Below are positions 9,400 to 20,672 of a stretch of 41,609 bases of DNA, piece by piece (the first letter of the stretch is position 1; each line of letters starts with the position of its first letter). The position numbers were made by a program, and so were the translations under genes. The DNA is taken from positions 1-41,609 of the forward strand of contig CANPFO010000008.1 in assembly GCA_947573555.1 (NCBI GenBank), in the 5' to 3' direction. Origin of the DNA: an uncultured Clostridium sp. (GTDB lineage Bacteria; Bacillota; Clostridia; TANB77; CAG-508). Under the pieces are notes generated by a model. That model was not told where the DNA came from. It was given only the letters and a program-made list of their open reading frames with translations, and ran no database searches.

Positions 9400-9783
9400 G
9401 GGACGTTCCTTAAAATCCCTTTAAATAGGGACTAGAGGACACTCCTTCCAAAAGGATAAATACTCTTTTCCTATGTTCCATATATGTACCAGCCTATTAG
9501 TATATGAAAAATATATGATAACGCTTGATTGGAATGAAAAATAGAAGTTGTTATATAAGAAGTTGAGGAATGTTCACGCAAAAAGTGATATCACTTTTGG
9601 GCTGAGTGAAAGAGGCTCTAACTTCTTATATTACAACTTCTTTTTGAGTAGAATGAACAAGTTATCATATATTTTTCATATACTAATAGGCTGGTACATA
9701 TATGGAACATAGGAAAAGAGTATTTATCCTTTTGGAAGGAGTGTCCTCTAGTCCCTATTTAAAGGGATTTTAAGGAACGTCCC
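9400..9783. repeat. 384-bp palindromic element (unit 1): 123-bp inverted repeats flanking a 138-bp core
   Basis: 9400-9522 is the reverse complement of 9661-9783 (read by eye as identical over 123 bp); core 9523-9660 contains GGAATGTTCACG and CTGAGTGAAAGAGGCTC boxes around an 18-bp palindrome AAAAGTGATATCACTTTT (9581-9598). Confidence 0.9.
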
Positions 9784-9790
9784 TTTTTTC

Positions 9791-10657
9791 CTATAAATTA
9801 TCAAATAATATTTTTTCTTTATCTTTATTCATTTCAACCAAAGGTAATCTAGGCAAACCAAAATCAAAACCAATTTTATTCAAAGCAGACTTAACAGGAA
9901 TAGGGTTAACATCTGAGAATAAAGAATTAATTAAAGGCAAGCTTTTTAATTGCATATCTCTAGCCAAGTTCAAATTACCATTTAAATAATTATAAACAAT
10001 ATCATGTGTATATTTAGGTTTTACATTAGATAAAACAGAAATTACACCTAAACCACCAAGTGAACAAATAGGGATAATTTGGTCATCATTTCCAGAATAG
10101 ATATATAAATTATCACCACACAAATTTGCAATTTGAGCAACTTGAGAAATATTACCACTAGCTTCTTTTATTGCAACAATATTACTAATTTTAGATAATT
10201 CCCAACAAGTTTCAGGATTAATATTTAAACCAGTTCTACTAGGAACATTATATAAAACAATTGGAATATTAATACTATTAGAAATTTTTTCATAATGAGT
10301 AATTAAACCTGTTTGAGAAGTTTTATTATAATAAGGTGTAACAAGTAAAACTGCATCGACACCTAAATCTTGAGCAGCTTTTGACATTTCAATAGCGTCT
10401 TTTGTATTATTTGAACCAGTTCCAGCAATAACAGGAATTTTTCCGTTAGCAACACGTACAGCACATTTTATGACTTCCATTTTTTCATCTTTTGTCATTG
10501 TAGAGCTCTCACCAGTAGTACCACAAACAACTAGAGCATCAATATTATTTTCAATTTGGAAATTTAAAAATTTCTCAAACTCTTTAATGTTTACACCATA
10601 TTTATTAAAAGGTGTAGGAACCGCAGAAGCAGCACCTTTAAAAATAACTTTTTTCAT
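9791..10657 (-). CDS. dapA: 4-hydroxy-tetrahydrodipicolinate synthase
   Basis: GTTGESSTMTKDEK, VTPYYNKTSQTGL, YNVPSRTG, AIKEASGN motifs. Confidence 0.95.
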   Translation of the reverse strand: MKKVIFKGAASAVPTPFNKYGVNIKEFEKFLNFQIENNIDALVVCGTTGESSTMTKDEKMEVIKCAVRVANGKIPVIAGTGSNNTKDAIEMSKAAQDLGVDAVLLVTPYYNKTSQTGLITHYEKISNSINIPIVLYNVPSRTGLNINPETCWELSKISNIVAIKEASGNISQVAQIANLCGDNLYIYSGNDDQIIPICSLGGLGVISVLSNVKPKYTHDIVYNYLNGNLNLARDMQLKSLPLINSLFSDVNPIPVKSALNKIGFDFGLPRLPLVEMNKDKEKILFDNL

Positions 10658-10684
10658 ACAAAATCTCCTTACAAATTAATTTGA

Positions 10685-11150
10685 TTTTTAAGTTTTGAGA
10701 TTTTTGATAGGTAGCCAATACAATGAACAACACTTCCCATATTATTATAAAATATATTGTAATTCGTTCAATAAATTCAAAAAGAAGTTTTAATATAAGA
10801 ATTTGAGCCTCTTTCACTCAGGCTAAAAACTATTAATATATATTTTTTTTAAACTTTGAATGTGACGGAAATAAATTTAAAACTTCTTAATTATTTTATG
10901 GAAAGAGTTCACGAGTGTAACGAAGTGGAAGGGTGCCATAAAATAATTTTAGAAGTTTTTGATTTATGTATGGAGCCGAAAATGTTTAAAAAAAATATAT
11001 ATTAATAGTTTTTCCCGTGAACATTCCTCCAATTCTTATATAACAACTTCTATTTTTCATTCCTTTCAATCATTACAATATATTTTATAATAATATGGGA
11101 AGTGTTGTTCATTGTATCGGCTACCTATCAAAAATCTTAAAACTTAAAAA
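10685..11150. repeat. 466-bp nested palindromic element (unit 2 with an internal unit 3)
   Basis: Outer arms 10685-10763 / 11072-11150 (79 bp, two mismatches by eye); inner arms 10825-10854 / 10984-11013 (30 bp, perfect); innermost 129-bp core 10855-10983 has its own long stem. Confidence 0.9.
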
Positions 11151-11211
11151 TTTTATTGCAATAAATAGTATCTTTATGTTATAACTATATTATGATAAAG
11201 AGGTGTAACAA

Positions 11212-12486
11212 ATGATAAATAATAACGAAACACAAATAAGAAAACGAAATATGAAACTATACTCAATATATAGAAGCATATCAAGAGATTTAATTTTTTT
11301 CTATGCAACAGAATTTCTATTTTTAACACAAGTTAAAAGCATAACTGCATCAGAAATAGTATTAAAAGCATCATTTTATGCACTATTTATGGTATTGTTT
11401 CAAATACCAGCAAATATATTAACAGACAAAATAGGAATAAAGAAAAGTGTAGTATTTGGAAATATATTTGGAACAATATATTTAATAATGATTATGTTTG
11501 CACAAGATTTAAAAGGATTAATAATAGCAGAAATTTTTTGTGCATTATGTTTTTCTATAAAAGATATATCAGATACAACACTTTTAAATATGTCAGTTCC
11601 TGATGGAAAGCAAAAAGGAGATATTTTTTCAAAAATAGAAGGAAAAGGAAGCAAAAACTATTATTACATAAATGCAATTACAGCAGTTTTATCAGGATTT
11701 TTATATACAATAAATCCATATATACCAGTAATTTTTGCAACTATAATATCAATATTTGCAACTATATTATCATTTGGATTTGAAGAGATAGACAATGAAA
11801 ATAAAATTAAACAAAATAGCATAAAAGAATATGTAATAGAATTAAAAGATTCATTCAAATTTATTACAAAATCAAATAGATTAAGAAGTTTAATATTATA
11901 TTCTGGAATAATGTGGGGGATATTTGCATTAGTAAGTACATATAGAGTAAGTTTATTAGAAGACATAGGAACATCTGCTACTTGGATTGCTATTATAGCA
12001 GCAATTGTCGGAATAGGAACAGGAATTGGCTCAAAATATCAGTTAAAATTACATAATAGATTTAAAAATAGAACATTATCAGTAATATCAATAAGTATGA
12101 CTATGATGGTTTTTTTAACAGGAATAGTAGGTATAACGAAATTAAGCCCTAATATTATAATGATTTTAGTGTTAGTTTTCAATACAATAATAAATATAAA
12201 TAAAGGTATGTTTGAAGTTTTAGTAACAAGGTATTTAAGCAATTTTGCACATGACAAAATTCTTCCTAAAATATATTCAATAAATGCAATAAGCAGAAAT
12301 GTTTTTAGAATGATAATAGGAGTTTTAGGCTCATATTTATTAGGAATTACAAATACTGCACACGCAGAAATACTAATAGGAATTATTGCTGCAATTATAA
12401 CTATTGCATTAATTAGCTATATGAAAACAAGAATAGGGTTAAAACCAGAAGAATATAAGAAGGACGAAATAAAATTTGATATTTAA
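11212..12486 (+). CDS. MFS transporter
   Basis: 12-TM-like hydrophobic pattern, 424 aa; QIPANILTDKIGIKKSVVFGN resembles MFS loop 2-3 motif. Confidence 0.8.
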   Translation: MINNNETQIRKRNMKLYSIYRSISRDLIFFYATEFLFLTQVKSITASEIVLKASFYALFMVLFQIPANILTDKIGIKKSVVFGNIFGTIYLIMIMFAQDLKGLIIAEIFCALCFSIKDISDTTLLNMSVPDGKQKGDIFSKIEGKGSKNYYYINAITAVLSGFLYTINPYIPVIFATIISIFATILSFGFEEIDNENKIKQNSIKEYVIELKDSFKFITKSNRLRSLILYSGIMWGIFALVSTYRVSLLEDIGTSATWIAIIAAIVGIGTGIGSKYQLKLHNRFKNRTLSVISISMTMMVFLTGIVGITKLSPNIIMILVLVFNTIININKGMFEVLVTRYLSNFAHDKILPKIYSINAISRNVFRMIIGVLGSYLLGITNTAHAEILIGIIAAIITIALISYMKTRIGLKPEEYKKDEIKFDI

Positions 12487-12534
12487 TGAAAAATATGATA
12501 TAATTTACAATATTATTTAAAAAGGAGAAAAAGG

Positions 12535-13548
12535 ATGGACAAAAAGAGAATATTAACAGGTGATAGACCAACAGGAAAGTTACATATAGGACATTATTTT
12601 GGTTCATTAAAAACAAGATTAGAAATGCAAGAAAATCCAGAATATGAACAATTTATATTAATAGCAGATGTTCAAGCATTAACAGATAATTTTGATAATC
12701 CTGAAAAAGTAAGAAAAAACGTAAGAGAAGTAGCAATAGACTATTTATCAGTTGGAATAGACCCAAATAAAACAACAATATATATACAATCCATGATACC
12801 AGAAACAGCGGAATTAACAGTGTTTTACTCAAATTTAGTTACAATAGCGAGACTACAAAGAAATCCAACGGTCAAAACAGAAATTGCTCAAAAAAAAGAC
12901 TTGTTTGGAGAGAGTGTAACATATGGATTTTTAGGATATCCAGTAAGCCAAGCAGCAGATATAACAACATTTGAAGGAGAATTAATACCAGTAGGCGAAG
13001 ATCAAGAACCATTAATAGAGCAATGTAGAGAAATAGTCAGAAAATTTAATAGTATATATGGAGAAGTATTAAAAGAGCCAAAAGCAGTTTTATCAACAGC
13101 AAAAAGAATAAAAGGATTAGATGGAAATGATAAAATGGGTAAATCATTAGGAAATGCAATATATCTATCAGATAGTGAAGAAGAAATAACAAAAAAAGTA
13201 ATGAGTGCAGTAACAGATCCAAACAGAATAAAAAAAGATGACTTAGGGAATCCTGATATATGTATGGTTGCATATTATCACAACTTATTCACACCAAAAG
13301 AAGAAGTAAAAAAAGTATGCGAAGAATGTAAAGCCGGAAAACGTGGATGTGTAGCATGCAAAAAACAATTAGCATCAAATATTATAAAAGAACTAAAGCC
13401 AATAAAAGAAAAAAGAGAATATTATGAAACTCATCCTGAAGAAGTAGATAAAATTTTAATTGAGGGAACAGAAAAAGCAAGAAAAGTTGCAAAAGAGACA
13501 ATGAAAAAAGTTAAAGAAGCAATGATGTTAGATTATTTTAAAAAGTAA
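12535..13548 (+). CDS. trpS: Tryptophan--tRNA ligase
   Basis: GDRPTGKLHIGHYFGSL (HIGH), KMGKSLGN (KMSKS), GEDQEPLIEQCREI. Confidence 0.96.
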   Translation: MDKKRILTGDRPTGKLHIGHYFGSLKTRLEMQENPEYEQFILIADVQALTDNFDNPEKVRKNVREVAIDYLSVGIDPNKTTIYIQSMIPETAELTVFYSNLVTIARLQRNPTVKTEIAQKKDLFGESVTYGFLGYPVSQAADITTFEGELIPVGEDQEPLIEQCREIVRKFNSIYGEVLKEPKAVLSTAKRIKGLDGNDKMGKSLGNAIYLSDSEEEITKKVMSAVTDPNRIKKDDLGNPDICMVAYYHNLFTPKEEVKKVCEECKAGKRGCVACKKQLASNIIKELKPIKEKREYYETHPEEVDKILIEGTEKARKVAKETMKKVKEAMMLDYFKK

Positions 13549-13581
13549 ATATAAAAATAAGAAGGCGGAAGGTGATTTGGA

Positions 13582-14202
13582 TTGGATAAAACAAATATAA
13601 CACAAAAAGAACAATTTGAACGATTTTTTTTCTATGGAATAGAGAATAAAGAAGAGGTAAAAGAAGGAATTATATATTTTTCAACTGGCAAAATATATAA
13701 AGATTATTCTTGTAGTATATTATATAATATTCCTAATGAAATAATAGAAAGCCAAATTATATTAGAATCTAGTAGAAAATATAAGCATTTTTATAGATTT
13801 GTTACTTTAAATGATTTTCATAGTGACAATTATACAATGGATGTAGATATAGATACATTAAAAGCAGAACTTGAAGCAAAAATGGAACAATTAAAAATGC
13901 AAAAAAAAGTCAATATAAGTAAAGCTGGAGTATTCTTTACAAGAGAAAGAAGCCAAGAATTAGAAGGCGATGAGAGATATGTATATGGAGAAGGCTTAAA
14001 AGGAGAAAAAGGCTGGACAAAACAAATTTATGAAATTTTAGAAAAGCTAGAAAAATTAGAAATGACAGATAGTAATAAGTATTATGAATATTGGTTATTA
14101 ACAAAATATACAAGAGCTATGAATAGACAAGATGAACAAGAAGCCTTAAAAATAAAAAAGATTATTGAATCTTTAAGAGAGAAGGAAGATACTGAAAGAT
14201 GA
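13582..14202 (+). CDS. Hypothetical protein (TTG start)
   Basis: 206-aa ORF, SD ggaaggtg upstream; no family recognised. Confidence 0.6.
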   Translation: MDKTNITQKEQFERFFFYGIENKEEVKEGIIYFSTGKIYKDYSCSILYNIPNEIIESQIILESSRKYKHFYRFVTLNDFHSDNYTMDVDIDTLKAELEAKMEQLKMQKKVNISKAGVFFTRERSQELEGDERYVYGEGLKGEKGWTKQIYEILEKLEKLEMTDSNKYYEYWLLTKYTRAMNRQDEQEALKIKKIIESLREKEDTER

Positions 14203-14330
14203 GACAAAGGGGACAGGTTTTGTTTGTCTCACAATTAGAATAGTATTTTGTCGAAATATATAACAAAGATAATATTTGACAAAAGTTGACAAAAATAGTG
14301 AGACAAACAAAACCTGTCCCTTTTGTCTCA
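14200..14330. repeat. REP/BIME-like element, TGAGACA family copy A
   Basis: TGAGACAAAGGGGACAGGTTTTGTTTGTCTCA (14200-14231) inverted at 14299-14330 (one mismatch); inner GTCGAAA...TTGACAAAA half-sites. Confidence 0.9.
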
Positions 14331-14342
14331 GAAGGAGAGAAA

Positions 14343-15619
<1,277 letters not shown>

Positions 15620-15686
15620 ATTTAAAAATAATAGAATCTTGCGTCGATAGAATTATTAATAAATATAAGTAATAGGAGAGATTAAA

Positions 15687-17192
15687 ATGAGTGAAAATCA
15701 AAATAATAATGAACAAATTGAAGAATTAGATATAAACAATCTAATGCAAATTAGAAGAGATAAATTAAAAGAATTACAAGAACAAGGAAAAGATCCTTTT
15801 GAAATAACAAAATTTAATAGAACAAATTCAGCAGGAGAAATAAAATCAAACTATGAAAATTTTGAACAAAAGGATGTTACAGTGGCTGGTAGAATTATAG
15901 CAAAAAGAATAATGGGTAAAGCATCATTTTGTACAATACAAGATAGTGATGAAAAAATTCAAAGCTATGTAAGTATAAATGATTTAGGTGAAGAAAGCTA
16001 TAAAGCTTTTAAAACATATGATATAGGAGATATAATAGGAATAACAGGATTTGTATTTAAGACAAAAACAGAAGAAATATCTGTACATGCAAAAGAAGTA
16101 ACATTGCTCTCAAAATCTTTAAGACCATTACCAGAAAAATTCCATGGGTTAAAAGACACTGATTTGAGATATAGACAAAGATATGTAGATTTAATAATGA
16201 ATCCAGAAGTAAAGAAAACATTTGAAATAAGAAGTAAAATAATTACTGAAATAAGAAGTATTTTAAATGAAAAAGGATATTTAGAAGTTGAAACACCAAT
16301 ATTAAATACAATATCAGGTGGAGCAACAGCAAAACCATTTATAACACATCACAATACATTAGATTTACAAATGTATTTAAGAATTGCTACAGAATTAAAT
16401 CTAAAAAGATTAATTGTTGGTGGATATGACAAAGTATATGAAATGGGAAGAATATTTAGAAATGAAGGAATGGACATTAGACATAATCCAGAATTTACAA
16501 CAATAGAATTATATGCAGCATATGAAGATTATAATGATATGATGGATATAACAGAAGAAATATTTACAAAATGTGCTATGAAAGTATTAGGAACAACAAA
16601 AATTACATATCAAGGACAAGATATCGATTTAACACCAGGATGGAAAAGAATAACTATGATAGATTCAATAAAAGAAGCTTGTGGAGTAGATTTTAATGAA
16701 ATAAACTCAGATGAAGAAGCTGTTGCACTTGCTAAAGAAAGAGGATTAGAAATACCAGATAAAACAAAGGAAACAAGAGGAGACGTAATAAGCTTATTCT
16801 TTGATGAATATGTAGAAAAAACGTTAATACAACCTACATTTATATATGACTATCCAGTAGAAATATCTCCATTGGCAAAAAGAAGTCCAAAAGATGCAAG
16901 ACTTACTGAAAGATTTGAAGTGTTTATAGGTGGAAGAGAATATGGAAATGCATTTTCAGAATTAAATGACCCAATAGACCAATATGAAAGATTTAAAAAA
17001 CAAGTTGAAGCTAGAGATGCTGGAGATGAAGAGGCTGGAATGATGGATGAAGACTTTATTCAAGCTTTAGAATATGGTATGCCTCCAACAGGTGGACTTG
17101 GAATTGGAATAGATAGATTAATAATGCTACTTACTGACTCAGCTTCAATTAGAGATGTATTATTATTCCCAACAATGAAACCTCTTAACTAG
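15687..17192 (+). CDS. lysS: Lysine--tRNA ligase (class II)
   Basis: [68 protein letters not shown]. Confidence 0.97.
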   Translation: MSENQNNNEQIEELDINNLMQIRRDKLKELQEQGKDPFEITKFNRTNSAGEIKSNYENFEQKDVTVAGRIIAKRIMGKASFCTIQDSDEKIQSYVSINDLGEESYKAFKTYDIGDIIGITGFVFKTKTEEISVHAKEVTLLSKSLRPLPEKFHGLKDTDLRYRQRYVDLIMNPEVKKTFEIRSKIITEIRSILNEKGYLEVETPILNTISGGATAKPFITHHNTLDLQMYLRIATELNLKRLIVGGYDKVYEMGRIFRNEGMDIRHNPEFTTIELYAAYEDYNDMMDITEEIFTKCAMKVLGTTKITYQGQDIDLTPGWKRITMIDSIKEACGVDFNEINSDEEAVALAKERGLEIPDKTKETRGDVISLFFDEYVEKTLIQPTFIYDYPVEISPLAKRSPKDARLTERFEVFIGGREYGNAFSELNDPIDQYERFKKQVEARDAGDEEAGMMDEDFIQALEYGMPPTGGLGIGIDRLIMLLTDSASIRDVLLFPTMKPLN

Positions 17193-17230
17193 AACATTTG
17201 AAGAATATTAAAAGAAAATTAGAAAATGGA

Positions 17231-17260
17231 AAAGAGGACTCTTTAGTTAGAGTCCTCTTT
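17231..17260. terminator. Bidirectional-looking terminator between lysS and the convergent zinc-ribbon gene
   Basis: AAAGAGGACTCT-TTAGTT-AGAGTCCTCTTT perfect 12-bp stem. Confidence 0.75.
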
Positions 17261-18373
17261 GATTAATTTACCATGCCCCAAAGTGGCATTAAAGTGGATT
17301 TCGTCACCAATACTGATACTAGACCAATCTTCAAAAGAGAAAGTAAAAGTCTTTTTCTTTTCTTTTATTAAACCAGTAACATAGTAATGTTCGGTTTGAG
17401 AATCAATCCGTTCATTATCAGCGAGAGTGACTTCACCCCAATAAGGAGTATCAGTAGTTCCAGAAGTTTCTACACTTCGCGAATAAAACCATTTATCAAT
17501 TTCATAATAATACTTAGTTTCATACACAGGAATGCTGACATAAACTGGATCCTTATATTCTTCTTCGTAATATTCTGTTCGATAAATTGGTACTTTTGAA
17601 GTGATTTCTTCTGCATATCCATTGCCCAAATCCTTATAGCCAGTAACTACTTCTTCATATCCATCTATAACTTCTTTACTTACAGTACGAGTTTTTGTTT
17701 CATAGTGGTCGATAACTTGTTTATACCCTGAGAGCTCCTCTCTAGTATAATGCAAGCGAGCGCCAAATGGTAATGACCATCCGCTTTCATCAACTGTTTT
17801 ACACTGCTCAATTGCAATTGAACGTTCCCAAGATAAATTAGTAACTTGCATAGTTTTCTCTTTTGGAATAAGAGCATACACAATCACAGAAGATGCTAGA
17901 ATAAATAATAAAACAACAATCATAATATGCCAATTAATTCTTGAGAATAAATTAGCTGACTTTTTAATTCTATTTTTGAGCGATATAGAATTGGTAGTGC
18001 TAGTAGAACTAGAGTAAGATGAATTACCATAAAGAGAATCACTATATGTTGAAGAATTAAGTTTTTCTACTTTTTCTTCTTGAACCTCAAAATAGTTCTT
18101 GCTATCATTTGTTCTTAGAGCACCACAGGATATACAAGCAACTTCATTATCTGAATTGTAAGAGTTACAGAAATTACATCTCCAGTGTGGGTTTCTATTT
18201 ATACGTTGTGCTTCTTCAGCAGGTACATAGTTCTTTGTTACATCATTTGGTAGATTGTATTTGATATCTGTACCAATTGGATGTCCACAATTTGGACAAT
18301 TCCGTAAAGAACCACCAATGCCTTTGGTTCCACAGAATGGGCAATTCCATTCCATTTTAATTAATCTTCCCAT
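17243..18373 (-). CDS. Zinc-ribbon protein with one predicted TM helix and large C-terminal domain
   Basis: CPFCGTKGIGGSLRNCPNCG and CNFCNSYNSDNEVACISCGAL CxxC pairs; hydrophobic MIVVLLFILASSVIVYAL. Confidence 0.75.
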   Translation of the reverse strand: MGRLIKMEWNCPFCGTKGIGGSLRNCPNCGHPIGTDIKYNLPNDVTKNYVPAEEAQRINRNPHWRCNFCNSYNSDNEVACISCGALRTNDSKNYFEVQEEKVEKLNSSTYSDSLYGNSSYSSSTSTTNSISLKNRIKKSANLFSRINWHIMIVVLLFILASSVIVYALIPKEKTMQVTNLSWERSIAIEQCKTVDESGWSLPFGARLHYTREELSGYKQVIDHYETKTRTVSKEVIDGYEEVVTGYKDLGNGYAEEITSKVPIYRTEYYEEEYKDPVYVSIPVYETKYYYEIDKWFYSRSVETSGTTDTPYWGEVTLADNERIDSQTEHYYVTGLIKEKKKTFTFSFEDWSSISIGDEIHFNATLGHGKLIKEDSN

Positions 18374-18575
18374 TTTTGTTTCCTCCTAAAATAATAGAAT
18401 CTTCTTGTAAATATTTATAAAAGCCAATTAGGAATAAATAAAGAAGTTATATAAATTATAACATATTTTATGTAATCTTGCAATATATGAGGCCATTGTT
18501 ATGTGTACAATAAAAATTAAACTAGCAGTGAATTATAATAACTTTTTGAAATGTATAAAAAAGTGTTATATTCAA

Positions 18576-18604
18576 TTGAAATTTGAATTAAAATATGATA
18601 TAGT
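18576..18604 (+). promoter_or_regulatory. Putative sigma-A promoter upstream of M50 protease
   Basis: TTGAAA - 17 nt - TATAGT. Confidence 0.6.
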
Positions 18605-18630
18605 ATGAGATATAAATTAAAAAGAGAAAC

Positions 18631-18662
18631 TGAGACAAAAGGGACAGGTTAATTATGTCTCA
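18631..18662. repeat. Solo REP-like hairpin, TGAGACA family copy B
   Basis: TGAGACAAAAGGGACAGGTTAATTATGTCTCA, same 32-bp half-unit as copies A, C and D but without a facing second arm. Confidence 0.8.
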
Positions 18663-18701
18663 TAAAGTGTGACAGAAAATGTCGAAAAAAGGAGAGAATT
18701 T

Positions 18702-19442
18702 ATGTTTGATTTTTCATTTGATAAAAGAACAATGTATATAATAGCAGCTATAATGTTAGGATTTGTAGTAATACAATATATGTCAAATCCTAATCAATTA
18801 TTAGGACTATTATTGAGTGCACCAGGAGTTTTAATAGCAATAACATTTCATGAGTTTGCGCATGGATATGCAGCATACAAGCTAGGAGATGACACTGCAA
18901 AAAATCAAGGGAGACTTAATTTAAATCCATTTACACATTTAGACCCAATAGGAACGCTAATGCTATTAGTAGCAGGATTTGGATGGGGAAAACCTGTACA
19001 AGTAAACCCCTTGAAATATACTAGAAAAATGTCAATGGAGCAAGGCGAAGCAATAGTATCAGTTGCAGGACCACTAATGAATTTTATTATAGCAATAATA
19101 TGTACAATTATTTATTGTGCTATTTATAAATTTGCAAATATAGCATTTATAAATTCTACATCTGGAAATGTAATATTATTATTAATATCAAGTACAATAG
19201 CAATAAATGTAGGACTAGGAGTATTTAATTTAATACCATTGCCACCATTAGATGGCTCAAAAGTAATAATGCCATTTTTACCATATAAAGCAAAACAATT
19301 TTTTGAAAGAAATGGCCAAATATTTTATATTATTTTTATATTAATATGGGTAACAGGAATAGCAGGTACAATAATAACACCAGCTATAAATGTAGTTAAT
19401 GGAGCAATATTTTCATTAGGAAAATTAATATTTGGATTATAG
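18702..19442 (+). CDS. Site-2 protease family (M50) membrane metalloprotease
   Basis: TFHEFAHGYAAYKLGD (HExxH) and NLIPLPPLDGSK; ATG 18702 after aaggagag. Confidence 0.9.
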   Translation: MFDFSFDKRTMYIIAAIMLGFVVIQYMSNPNQLLGLLLSAPGVLIAITFHEFAHGYAAYKLGDDTAKNQGRLNLNPFTHLDPIGTLMLLVAGFGWGKPVQVNPLKYTRKMSMEQGEAIVSVAGPLMNFIIAIICTIIYCAIYKFANIAFINSTSGNVILLLISSTIAINVGLGVFNLIPLPPLDGSKVIMPFLPYKAKQFFERNGQIFYIIFILIWVTGIAGTIITPAINVVNGAIFSLGKLIFGL

Positions 19443-19515
19443 AAAAAAGGGAAAAGGGGACGTTCCTTAAAACCCCTCTAAAACGGGACTAAGGAACATC
19501 CTTTTTCCCTTTTTG
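19443..19515. repeat. GGGACGTTCC-type hairpin between M50 protease and tsaD
   Basis: AAAAAAGGGAAAAGGGGACGTTCCTT...AAGGAACATCCTTTTTCCCTTTTT imperfect inverted repeat. Confidence 0.8.
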
Positions 19516-19529
19516 TTAGGAGATAAAAA

Positions 19530-20522
19530 ATGAAACAAGATATATTAACATTAGGAATCGAATCAAGTTGTGATGAAACATCAGTTGCAGTAATAAAAAA
19601 TGGAAGAGAAATACTATCAAATATAATAGATACACAAATACCAATACATGAAAAATATGGTGGAGTTGTGCCAGAAATAGCATCAAGAAATCATATAGAA
19701 GCAATTTCAAGAGTAACTAAAAAGGCATTAGAAGAAGCAAATATAACCTTTGATGATATAGATGCAATAACACCAACTTATGGACCAGGATTAGTAGGTG
19801 CTTTATTAGTAGGACTTTCTTATGCAAAAGCTTTAAGTTTTGCTATTAATAAGCCATTAGTAGGAGTGAACCATATACAAGGACATATTGCTGCAAACTA
19901 TATTACATATAAGGAACTAAAACCACCATTTTTATGTGTAATGATGTCAGGTGGAAATACACAGCTTATTCATGTAAAAGATTATATAGAATTTGAAGTA
20001 TTAGGAAAAACAAGAGATGATGCAATTGGAGAGGCTTTTGACAAAGTGGCAAGAGTTGTTGGATTAGGATATCCAGGAGGCCCTAAAGTAGACAAACTTG
20101 CTAAAGAGGGGAATCCATATACAATTGAGCTACCTAAAACCCATTTTGAAAATTTGGACTTTAGTTTTAGTGGAATAAAAACAGCTGTTATTAATTTACA
20201 TCATAAAAATCCTGATATAGATAAAGCTGATTTATGTGCAAGTTTCGAAAAAACAGTTACTGAAGTATTAATAGAAAATACAAAAAAGGCTTTGAAACAA
20301 ATAAATGTAGATACAATTGCATTAGCTGGAGGAGTTTCAGCTAATAGTTATATAAGAAATGAATTTTTAAGATTGCAAGAAAAAGGCATCAAAACTTATA
20401 TGCCTGACTTAAAACTATGTACCGATAATGCAGCTATGATAGGATCAGCAGGATATTATAATTTTATTAATGGTAAAAAGAGTGATTTGGATTTAAATGC
20501 AGTACCAAATTTGAAATTGTAG
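19530..20522 (+). CDS. tsaD: tRNA N6-adenosine threonylcarbamoyltransferase
   Basis: [55 protein letters not shown]. Confidence 0.97.
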   Translation: MKQDILTLGIESSCDETSVAVIKNGREILSNIIDTQIPIHEKYGGVVPEIASRNHIEAISRVTKKALEEANITFDDIDAITPTYGPGLVGALLVGLSYAKALSFAINKPLVGVNHIQGHIAANYITYKELKPPFLCVMMSGGNTQLIHVKDYIEFEVLGKTRDDAIGEAFDKVARVVGLGYPGGPKVDKLAKEGNPYTIELPKTHFENLDFSFSGIKTAVINLHHKNPDIDKADLCASFEKTVTEVLIENTKKALKQINVDTIALAGGVSANSYIRNEFLRLQEKGIKTYMPDLKLCTDNAAMIGSAGYYNFINGKKSDLDLNAVPNLKL

Positions 20523-20539
20523 ATTTTAACATAAGCCAA

Positions 20540-20576
20540 AATTAGGAAACTAAATTTATAGTTTCCTAATTTTTTA
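20540..20576 (+). terminator. Intrinsic terminator after tsaD
   Basis: AATTAGGAAACTA-AATTTA-TAGTTTCCTAATTTTTT. Confidence 0.85.
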
Positions 20577-20672
20577 ACTGTTCGCTTGTTTTTTTAAGCA
20601 AAATATTGTATAGTTTAAAACATAGAAAAAGAAAAATTTTATACAAAAATAAATAATAAAAAGGAGAAAAAG

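Noticed and set aside
9400-11150. CRISPR array or ordinary transcription terminators as explanation for the giant palindromes
   Set aside because: No direct regularly spaced repeats; arms of 79-123 bp with internal asymmetric cores far exceed terminator size.
14286-14342. Upstream extension of the obgE ORF ([19 protein letters not shown])
   Set aside because: Lies inside the TGAGACA repeat; the true start is ATG 14343 after aaggagag.
18669-18701. GTG start extension of the M50 protease
   Set aside because: No SD; ATG 18702 has aaggagag at proper spacing.
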